The notes beneath the pieces are model-generated. The model was given only the letters and a program-made list of their open reading frames with translations, did no database searches and had not been told where the DNA came from. A DNA stretch of 64,000 nucleotides from Oxalobacteraceae sp. CFBP 8761. Lineage in GTDB: Bacteria; Pseudomonadota; Gammaproteobacteria; Burkholderiales; Burkholderiaceae_D. The stretch lies in the NCBI GenBank assembly GCA_014841595.1, contig JACYUE010000002.1, positions 620,001-684,000 of the forward strand. Direction: 5' to 3'. The position numbers were made by a program, and so were the translations under genes. Position 1 is the first letter of the stretch. Each line of letters begins with the position of its first letter. Positions 57,943 to 64,000 of this stretch are shown one piece after another.

Positions 57943-59151
57943 GTGAGCGCGCCGGGCGCCCGCATTGCCGCCGGCAGCGCGGCGTTCCGGCGCATCAACC
58001 GCGCCATGGCGTTTGGCGGTTTTTCCACTTTTGCACTGCTGTATTGCGTGCAGCCCTTGATGCCGCTGCTGGGCCGCGACTTCGGGTTGTCACCCGCGCA
58101 GAGCAGTCTGGTGCTGTCGGTGGCGACCGCCACGCTGGCTCTCGCGCTACTGGGCTCCAGCAACGTCGCCGAGCGCTTCGGGCGCAAGAAGGTCATGGTC
58201 GGCTCGATGCTCAGCGGCGCCGTCCTCACGCTGGGCTGCGCCTTTGCCTCCGACTACATCCACCTGGTGGCGCTGCGCGCCTGCATGGGTCTGATGCTGG
58301 GCGGCTTGCCGGCCGTGGCGATGGCCTACCTGGGCGACGAGATCGAACCCACATCCCTTGGCCTGTCGATGGGCATGTACATCAGCGGCAGCGCCTTTGG
58401 CGGCATGACTGGGCGGGTGCTGTCGGCCTTCATCAGCGATTTCGCCTCCTGGCGCATCGCGCTCGGCGTGCTGGGTGCGGCCGGGCTGTACGCTGCGTGG
58501 GAATTCTCACGCAGCCTGCCAGCCTCGCGCCATGGCGCCACGCTGCCGGCCCGCGGCCCCGGCTTTCTCGCCGGTGTGCGCATTCACTTGCGCGATCCGG
58601 GGCTGCCGTGGCTGTTCGCGCTGTCGTTCCTGCTGATGGGCGCGTTCATCACGCTGTACAACTACATCGGCTACCGCCTGCTGGGCGCGCCGTTCAACCT
58701 GCGGCCAAGCGCCGTCGGGTTGCTGTCGCTGCTGTACCTCTTGGGCATCGTCAGTTCGATGTGGGCTGGCAAGCTGGCCGACCGGCTCGGGCGGCGCAAC
58801 GTGTTGTGGCTCCTGATGGGGCTGATGATCGCCGGGTTGCTGATTACGCTGGCCGATTCGCTGGTGGCCACCGTGCTGGGCGTGGGCCTGGCGACCTTTG
58901 GCTTCTTCGCGTCGCACTCGGTGGCCAGCAGCTGGGTAGGGCGCCGCGCACGGGCGCCGCAGGCGCTGGCCTCAGGCATCTACCTGTTCTTCTATTACCT
59001 GGGATCGAGCGTGGTGGGCTGGTCGGGCGGGTATGTCTACGAGCACTGGGACTGGACCGGTGTCGTGACCTTGCTGGCGGGATTGCTGGGGGTGGGCCTG
59101 GGGATTGCGTTGCATCTGCGGCGCCTGGCGCCGTTGCCGGTGAACTACTAG
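57943..59151 (+). CDS. MFS transporter, YnfM-like
   Basis: A 402-residue carrier with twelve hydrophobic segments, closely following E. coli YnfM (GGFSTFALLYCVQPLMPLLG, MGMYISGSAFGGMTGR, LLSLLYLLGIVSSMWAG, SHSVASSWVGRRA). The motif A loop is ERFGRKKVMVGSM. Substrate unknown; YnfM is linked to arabinose/drug export in the literature only loosely. GTG start eleven bases after the previous gene. It is convergent with infA. Confidence 0.85.
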   Translation: MSAPGARIAAGSAAFRRINRAMAFGGFSTFALLYCVQPLMPLLGRDFGLSPAQSSLVLSVATATLALALLGSSNVAERFGRKKVMVGSMLSGAVLTLGCAFASDYIHLVALRACMGLMLGGLPAVAMAYLGDEIEPTSLGLSMGMYISGSAFGGMTGRVLSAFISDFASWRIALGVLGAAGLYAAWEFSRSLPASRHGATLPARGPGFLAGVRIHLRDPGLPWLFALSFLLMGAFITLYNYIGYRLLGAPFNLRPSAVGLLSLLYLLGIVSSMWAGKLADRLGRRNVLWLLMGLMIAGLLITLADSLVATVLGVGLATFGFFASHSVASSWVGRRARAPQALASGIYLFFYYLGSSVVGWSGGYVYEHWDWTGVVTLLAGLLGVGLGIALHLRRLAPLPVNY

Positions 59152-59231
59152 CTGGAGTAAGCAGGGGGCAATACCGGGTCGCGGGCAATACCGTTACCGT
59201 GCGCCGGCTGAAAACCGGTCGCACAAGTAAA

Positions 59232-59257
59232 AACGCCACGCTGCGAAGCGTGGCGTT
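59232..59257. terminator. Rho-independent terminator between the YnfM-like gene and infA
   Basis: AACGCCACGCT, GCGA loop, AGCGTGGCGTT. On the minus strand the stem continues into a run of T, so it mainly ends infA; it may also act on the convergent carrier gene. Confidence 0.85.
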
Positions 59258-59263
59258 GTCCGA

Positions 59264-59530
59264 TCAGCGGCGAGCTGCGCGGTTTTGCGGGCGCGGTGCG
59301 CCGCCGGTTTTGCCAAGGTGACGGAAAGTGATCCGGCCCTTGCTCAGGTCGTACGGCGACAGTTCGAGGCTGACCTGGTCGCCGGCAATGATGCGGATGT
59401 GGTTCTTGCGCATTTTGCCCGAGGTGTAAGCGATCAGCTTGTGGCCGTTTTCGCAGTCGATACGATAACGCGAGTCCGGCAGCACTTCAGCCACGACGCC
59501 ATTCATTTCGATGAGTTCTTCTTTTGCCAT
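59264..59530 (-). CDS. infA: Translation initiation factor IF-1, longer paralogue
   Basis: An 88-residue S1-like OB-fold protein with the IF-1 pattern ([21 protein letters not shown], partly shown; [37 protein letters not shown]). It is longer than the 72-residue IF-1 of ribosomal protein operons and has a basic tail ([15 protein letters not shown]). Betaproteobacteria often carry this second form outside the ribosomal operon. AGGAGCTCCATC precedes the ATG. Confidence 0.9.
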   Translation of the reverse strand: MAKEELIEMNGVVAEVLPDSRYRIDCENGHKLIAYTSGKMRKNHIRIIAGDQVSLELSPYDLSKGRITFRHLGKTGGAPRPQNRAARR

Positions 59531-59732
59531 GATGGAGCTCCTGTAAATTTTAATATTGGGTAATCACACCAGCCTGGCGCGCGGCGCACGGGCTGGCGGA
59601 TGATGCGGCCTGCGTGAAGCAGGCGGTGTCAGGATGGGAATAATATTGACTTCGCTGGGTGTTGCGGCCCGTGTGCCATCTCGTGCCGTGGCGTCGCGCT
59701 TTGCGCGAATCATTTGTCCACAGGAACACGAT

Positions 59733-59834
59733 ATGGGGACGGTAGTAGAATTTTCCAGTGGCAATCTCGTGTTGTCATTCCTGAAACTTTGTAATCGTGG
59801 AGGAGTAATCGATGCCATACAAGCGATAGTGTAG
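59733..59834 (+). CDS. Possible 33-residue small protein
   Basis: The frame encodes MGTVVEFSSGNLVLSFLKL and 14 more residues, with CAGGAACACGAT before the ATG. The MGTVVEF start is common in small bacterial proteins. Evidence is weak: no domain, and the frame extends upstream. Confidence 0.25.
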   Translation: MGTVVEFSSGNLVLSFLKLCNRGGVIDAIQAIV

Positions 59835-59876
59835 CACGGTTGCCGCTCTGCGGCTCATGCGCACGCATAATGACGA

Positions 59877-59882
59877 TATAAT
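59877..59882 (+). promoter_or_regulatory. Candidate -10 box (TATAAT) of the KaiC operon
   Basis: A perfect TATAAT about 100 bases before the KaiC start; the -35 region is not clear. It argues against the upstream ATG at 59857 as start. A hairpin at 59895-59911 would lie in the resulting leader. Confidence 0.45.
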
Positions 59883-59982
59883 CTGCTTAACTTCCGTTGC
59901 AAAAAGCAACGCTTTTCACCAGGTCTTTCGCGTGCAGCAATTGCCCCACGTGTCGATCGGCCGACTTTCCTGGGCTGCTCTC

Positions 59983-61485
59983 ATGAACGACCGCACTTCC
60001 GCCAATATAACGGGCCGCATTTCCACCGGTATCGCCGGCCTCGACGACATCCTGGGTGGTGGCTTGACGCCCCAGCGCGTGTATCTCGTCGAAGGCTCGC
60101 CCGGCGCCGGCAAGACCACGCTCGGCCTGCAATTCCTGCTCGACGGAATGGCGCGGGGCGAAGCCGGCCTGTATGTCACCCTGTCCGAAACCACCGACGA
60201 ACTGATTGCGGTGGGTCAAAGCCATGGTTGGGACCTGACCCCGCTGTCGATTTACGAGCTGGCAGGTGAAGACGACCTTGATCTTGACTCGCAGCAGTCC
60301 GTGTTCCATCCATCCGAAATCGAGCTGGGCGAAACGACGCGCAAGGTCATGGACCGGGTCGACCAACTGCAACCGGTGCGGGTGGTGTTCGACAGCCTGT
60401 CCGAAATGCGGTTGCTGGCTCAGAATCCGCTGCGCTACCGGCGCCAGATTCTTGCGCTCAAGCAATTCTTCTCCGCGCGCGGCTGTACCGTCCTGCTGCT
60501 CGATGACAAGACCAACCAGTCCGACCAGCAGCTGCACAGCATTGCCCACGGCGTCATCAGCCTGGAGCAGATTGCGCGCGACTACGGCAAGGAACGGCGC
60601 CGCGTCAATATCCTCAAGATGCGCGGGATTCGCTTCCGTGGCGGCTACCATGACTATGCGCTCGACACAGGCGGCATCACGATGTACCCGCGCCTGGTCG
60701 CCGCCGAACACGTGCGCGACTTCGTGCCGCTGGTCGGTTCGAGCGGCTCCGACGGCTTCGACGCGCTGCTGGGCGGCGGCCTGATTCGCGGCACCAACAC
60801 GCTGATCGTCGGCCCGTCCGGCATCGGCAAGACCACGCTGTCCACGCGCTGCCTGCTGGCCGCGCTCGAGCGTGGCGAAAAGGCGGCCTATTACCTGTTC
60901 GACGAAGGCCTGGGCACCTTCTTTGCCCGCAGCACGCAGCTGGGACTGGACCTGCGGCCCTACCTGGCCACCGGCCAGCTCGCGATGTGCCACTTCGATC
61001 CGGCCGAACTCTCGCCTGGCGAATTCGCGCAGCTGCTGCGCGACGCCGTCGAACAGCAGAGTACACGCTTCATGGTGATCGACAGCCTGAACGCCTACCT
61101 GCAGGCAATGCCGGGCGAACAGTTCCTGACATTGCAGATGCACGAACTGCTGTCGTACCTGAACCAGCAGGGCGTGACGACCATGATGATCCTGGGCCAG
61201 CATGGCCTGATGGCCGAAGGCCGCACCGACGTCGACCTGAGCTACCTGAGCGACAGCACGGTGCTGATGCGTTTCTTTGAGACGAGCGGCAATGTGCGGC
61301 GCGCCATCAGCGTGATCAAGAGCCGCACCACGCAGCACGCGCAGACGATCCACGAGCTGCAGCTTGGCCACGGCGGCGTGCGTATCGGCGCGCCGCTCGT
61401 GGGTTTCGAGGGCGTGCTGACCGGCATCCCCAATTACCGCGGCGCCACGCCCATGATGGTTCCGGTTCCAGATGCCGGGCAATAG
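59983..61485 (+). CDS. KaiC-like double ATPase
   Basis: A 500-residue protein with two KaiC domains. Walker A motifs are GSPGAGKT (38-45) and GPSGIGKT (277-284). The catalytic Glu pairs of cyanobacterial KaiC appear as SE (VTLSETTDE) and DE (YLFDEGLG). The phosphorylation region reads LSYLSDST, so serine is kept (S420) but the threonine is tyrosine (Y421). There are no kaiA or kaiB genes nearby. Its end overlaps the following kinase by 14 bases, so the two act together, probably in stress or signal integration rather than a clock; that role is inferred. Confidence 0.88.
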   Translation: MNDRTSANITGRISTGIAGLDDILGGGLTPQRVYLVEGSPGAGKTTLGLQFLLDGMARGEAGLYVTLSETTDELIAVGQSHGWDLTPLSIYELAGEDDLDLDSQQSVFHPSEIELGETTRKVMDRVDQLQPVRVVFDSLSEMRLLAQNPLRYRRQILALKQFFSARGCTVLLLDDKTNQSDQQLHSIAHGVISLEQIARDYGKERRRVNILKMRGIRFRGGYHDYALDTGGITMYPRLVAAEHVRDFVPLVGSSGSDGFDALLGGGLIRGTNTLIVGPSGIGKTTLSTRCLLAALERGEKAAYYLFDEGLGTFFARSTQLGLDLRPYLATGQLAMCHFDPAELSPGEFAQLLRDAVEQQSTRFMVIDSLNAYLQAMPGEQFLTLQMHELLSYLNQQGVTTMMILGQHGLMAEGRTDVDLSYLSDSTVLMRFFETSGNVRRAISVIKSRTTQHAQTIHELQLGHGGVRIGAPLVGFEGVLTGIPNYRGATPMMVPVPDAGQ

Positions 61486-63208
61486 CCAGCCGCGCAGCGC
61501 GCACGAAGAGCGCATCCTGATCTTCGCGCCGCGCGGGCGCGACGCCGACGTCATGGCGTCGGTGCTGCAGCGCGATGGCCTCGAGTGCAAGGCCTTCACC
61601 GACTTCGCCCAGCTCGCCGCGGCGATCGAAGAGGGCGCCGGCGCGGCCATCCTGGCCGAAGAAGCGCTGCAGAACGTCGATGCCAGGGCCTTGCATGCCT
61701 GGCTCGAGGCGCAGGCGCCGTGGTCCGACTTTCCGTTCATCGTGTTGCTGGCCAAGACCGTCGGCCTGCAGCAGGGCGCGGCGCGCGAGCGCCTGGGCGA
61801 CTACGGCAATGTGATCCTGCTCGAACGCCCGCTCAATGCGCAGACGCTGCGCAGCGCCAGCATCTCGGCCCTGCGCGCGCGCCGCCGCCAGTACCAGGCA
61901 CGCGACGTGCTGGCCGACCGCGAGCGCACGGCGCAGAGCCTGCACGACAGCCGGCAGGAACTCGTTGCCCTGAACGAAACGCTCGAATCGCGCATCGACG
62001 AGCGCACCCGAGCGCTGGCCCAGGCCAACGACCGCCTGATGAACGAAATCATCGAGCGCGAGCGCGTGCAGCAGGCGATGGCGCAGTACCAGAAGATGGA
62101 AGCGGTCGGGCGTCTGACCGGCGGCATCGCGCACGACTTCAACAACCTGCTCAATGTGATCCAGGGCAGCATGGATCTGATCCTGTTGATGTCGAAGGAC
62201 GATGTGGCCAAGGGCCGCGCCGAGATCGCGCGCCGCGCCTGCCAGCGCGGCGGCAAGCTCACGAGCCAGTTGCTGGCGTTCGCGCGCAACCAGAGCCTCG
62301 ACCTGCGCGAAACCCATATCGGCCTGCTGTTCGACGGCGTGCGCGAACTGGTGGCCAGCTCGGTGGGCTCGGCCATCCGGCTGCGCTTTGCCGTCGACGA
62401 CGACTGCGCCGCGGTGCTGGCCGATGGCAACCAGATGGAGATGGCCTTGCTGAACCTGGCCATCAATGCGCGCGACGCGATGCCGGCCGGCGGCGAGCTG
62501 GTGTTTGCAGCGGGCCTGTCGGCGCCGCCGGCCGGCTTGCTGGCCGAGGGCGACTATGTGCGCATTGCGGTGACCGACAGCGGCGAAGGCATGGCGCCGG
62601 ATCTGGTGGCCAAGGTGTTCGAGCCGTTCTTCACGACCAAGGGTGTCAAGGGCACGGGACTGGGCCTGAGCCAGGTGTACGGCATGGCGCAGCAATCGGG
62701 CGGCGCGGCGCGCATCCTCAGCGAACAGGGCGTGGGCACCACAGTGGAAATCTGGCTGCGCGCCGCCACCAATATCGACGAGGCCGAGCCGGCGCCATTG
62801 GCGCAGATGCCGGTCGCAAGCCACCCGGCGCGCATCCTGATCGTCGAGGACGACGACTTCGTGCGCGCCTCGATGGTGTCGTCGCTCGAAGCGCTGGGCC
62901 ACCAGGTGACGCAGGCAGCCGACGGCGAAGCGGGCCTGGCGGCGCTGCAACGGGCGCGCCCGGAGCTGTTGATCACCGATTACCTGATGCCCGGCATGAC
63001 GGGCGCCGACCTGATGGTGCGCACGCGCGCGATGTTCCCGGGCCTGCCGATGATCATCGCCACCGGCTACGCCGACATGAAGGCGATCGAGCAGGTGATC
63101 GGCGACGATATCGTGCTGCGCAAGCCGTTCCAGCTGGCCGAACTGGCCGTGAGCGTCGGCCAGGCCCTGGATCGCCAGCGCCAGCGCGAGAGCGCGGTCC
63201 TGGCGTAA
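61472..63208 (+). CDS. Hybrid histidine kinase with pseudo-receiver, partner of KaiC
   Basis: A 578-residue soluble kinase. Residues 13-135 look like a receiver fold (RILIFAPRGRDADVMASVL; GAGAAILAEEAL) that lacks the phospho-accepting Asp. A coiled coil (about 140-205) leads to HisKA with the catalytic His in GGIAHDFNNLLNVI, a HATPase domain (INARDAMPAGG, GTGLGLSQVYGM) and a C-terminal receiver with ILIVEDDDF and ITDYLMPGMTG. No transmembrane segment or sensor domain is seen; input may come from the KaiC partner through direct contact. The start overlaps the KaiC gene by 14 bases. Confidence 0.87.
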   Translation: MPGNSQPRSAHEERILIFAPRGRDADVMASVLQRDGLECKAFTDFAQLAAAIEEGAGAAILAEEALQNVDARALHAWLEAQAPWSDFPFIVLLAKTVGLQQGAARERLGDYGNVILLERPLNAQTLRSASISALRARRRQYQARDVLADRERTAQSLHDSRQELVALNETLESRIDERTRALAQANDRLMNEIIERERVQQAMAQYQKMEAVGRLTGGIAHDFNNLLNVIQGSMDLILLMSKDDVAKGRAEIARRACQRGGKLTSQLLAFARNQSLDLRETHIGLLFDGVRELVASSVGSAIRLRFAVDDDCAAVLADGNQMEMALLNLAINARDAMPAGGELVFAAGLSAPPAGLLAEGDYVRIAVTDSGEGMAPDLVAKVFEPFFTTKGVKGTGLGLSQVYGMAQQSGGAARILSEQGVGTTVEIWLRAATNIDEAEPAPLAQMPVASHPARILIVEDDDFVRASMVSSLEALGHQVTQAADGEAGLAALQRARPELLITDYLMPGMTGADLMVRTRAMFPGLPMIIATGYADMKAIEQVIGDDIVLRKPFQLAELAVSVGQALDRQRQRESAVLA

Positions 63209-63246
63209 CGCGCACGCAGTGCGCGATTCAAGTCTGATTGCGCCTA

Positions 63247-63252
63247 TATAAT
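63247..63252 (+). promoter_or_regulatory. Candidate -10 box (TATAAT) of the second ECF sigma gene
   Basis: A perfect TATAAT stands about 30 bases before the GTG start of the sigma gene. The -35 region is poor. It supports GTG 63283 over the TTG at 63238. Confidence 0.5.
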
Positions 63253-63282
63253 CCGACAGACGCCACTTGCCAACGGACCACC

Positions 63283-63840
63283 GTGACAACCGCACCCGAC
63301 CCATTCGACTACGAAGCCGCCATCGGCGCCTGCGCCCGCGGCGACCGGCATGCCCTGCGCCGGCTGTATGACCAGGAAAGCCCGCGCCTCCTGGGCGTGG
63401 CACTGCGCATCGTGCGCGACCGCCAGAGCGCCGAAGACGTCGTGCACGACGCTTTCGTGAGCATCTGGACCCGCGCCGGCACGTTTGATGCCACGCGTGG
63501 TTCGGGCCGCGGCTGGATGTACACGATCGTGCGCCACGCAGCGCTCGACGCCGTGCGCGATGGCGCCCACGAAGTCGGCGTCGACGAAGACACGCTCGAT
63601 GCGCTCGACGCCGACGCCTTCGATCCCAATATGCAGGACGCTTTCGAGCTGCGCCAGGACATGGGCCGGCTGCACGAGTGCCTGACCCAGCTCGATCCGG
63701 CCAAGCGCAACAGCATCCTGCATGCCTATGTGGATGGCTTCTCGCACAGTGAAATCGCCGAGCGGCTCAAGTCGCCGCTGGGCACGGTCAAGGCCTGGAT
63801 CAAGCGCGGCATGAGCGCGCTGCGGGAGTGCATGGTATGA
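63283..63840 (+). CDS. ECF RNA polymerase sigma factor
   Basis: A 185-residue sigma factor with region 2 (LRRLYDQESPRLLGVALRIV, SAEDVVHDAFVSIW) and region 4 (HSEIAERLKSPLGTVKAWIKRGMSAL, partly shown). It belongs to the same RskA-partner group as the one at 10045-10638. The start is GTG (VTTAPDPFDYEAAIG). It overlaps the anti-sigma gene by four bases (ATGA) and lies directly after the KaiC kinase operon, with its own likely promoter. Confidence 0.88.
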   Translation: MTTAPDPFDYEAAIGACARGDRHALRRLYDQESPRLLGVALRIVRDRQSAEDVVHDAFVSIWTRAGTFDATRGSGRGWMYTIVRHAALDAVRDGAHEVGVDEDTLDALDADAFDPNMQDAFELRQDMGRLHECLTQLDPAKRNSILHAYVDGFSHSEIAERLKSPLGTVKAWIKRGMSALRECMV

Positions 63841-64000
63841 ACGCAACACACGATTACGACGAACTCGCCGGCCAATACGTGCTCGGCACGCTGCCGCGCG
63901 CCCAGCGGCTCGAGGTTGACGCTGCACTGGTCGACAATGCGTCGCTGCGCGCCGCCGTCGCCTTCTGGGAAACGCGGCTGCTGCCCCTGACGACGCTGGT
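63837..64000 (+). CDS. Anti-sigma factor, RskA type, cut by window end
   Basis: The first 54 codons (MNATHDYDELAGQYVLGTLP, then RAQRLEVDAALVDN) match the N-terminal anti-sigma domain of the RskA family, parallel to the gene at 9332-10048. The rest lies outside the window. It overlaps the sigma gene by four bases. Confidence 0.8.
   Translation, partial: MNATHDYDELAGQYVLGTLPRAQRLEVDAALVDNASLRAAVAFWETRLLPLTTL

Larger units (their letters stand above)
59531..59982 (+). other. 452-base gap between infA and the KaiC homologue
   Basis: The gap holds a possible 33-residue frame (59733-59834) and, inside it in another frame, a GGAGGAG followed by a five-codon frame MPYKR. A TATAAT at 59877-59882 and a hairpin (CGTTGC, A5, GCAACG) at 59895-59911 lie before the KaiC start. 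No other gene is supported. Confidence 0.55.

Overview
The window is a GC-rich chromosomal segment with dense, short-spaced genes, GGAGACA-like ribosome binding sites and a gene complement (KGSADH-type pentose oxidation, a YtfQRT/YjfF-type transporter, RskA-type anti-sigma factors, LemA/TPM cluster, a second infA, a KaiC homologue) that suggests a betaproteobacterium of the Oxalobacteraceae (Massilia/Duganella-like). That taxonomic call is inference from gene content and protein resemblance; no rRNA or tRNA gene was recognised. No insertion sequence, prophage or CRISPR array was seen.

Positions 2-18441 hold an arabinose / arabinan utilisation locus. Four catabolic genes (arabonate dehydratase, FAH-family AraD1/GguC protein, 2,5-dioxovalerate dehydrogenase, XylB-like SDR) are followed by three exported glycosidases (GH51, GH43 and GH127), then a galactofuranose-type ABC transporter (ytfQ-ytfR-ytfT-yjfF), a further GH43 and a LysR regulator. 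The likely logic is outer hydrolysis of arabinofuranosyl polymers, uptake of the furanose sugar, then non-phosphorylative oxidation to 2-oxoglutarate. The locus is split at 9332-11857 by an ECF sigma/anti-sigma pair facing away from a Tat-type ferritin-like lipoprotein.

18621-29170 carries a large hybrid histidine kinase, a FAH hydrolase, an alpha/beta hydrolase, a chemotaxis receptor, a ReAV-type asparaginase, a small exported protein, a pirin and an M20 dipeptidase. 29537-34641 is a tightly overlapping galactose operon: galT, an M24-fold protein that lacks most metal ligands, galK and a GH2 glycosidase, closed by a strong terminator. 34837-37813 has small exported or membrane proteins, a possible small RNA and an SDR; 37858-39838 is a LemA/TPM operon; pyrF and sbcB follow.

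42471-54000 contains a cNMP-GGDEF protein, a BtuF-like protein without signal peptide, an HPF-like protein, two redox/transport genes, an epimerase, a GRDP-like protein ending in five FCASPG repeats (the most unusual gene in the window), a CHASE histidine kinase and a metallophosphoesterase lipoprotein. 53453-59530 has glnS, a J-domain protein with three unknown co-directional genes, an MFS carrier and a second-type infA. The window ends with a double-domain KaiC homologue fused operonically to a histidine kinase, then a second ECF sigma/anti-sigma pair, cut by the window edge.
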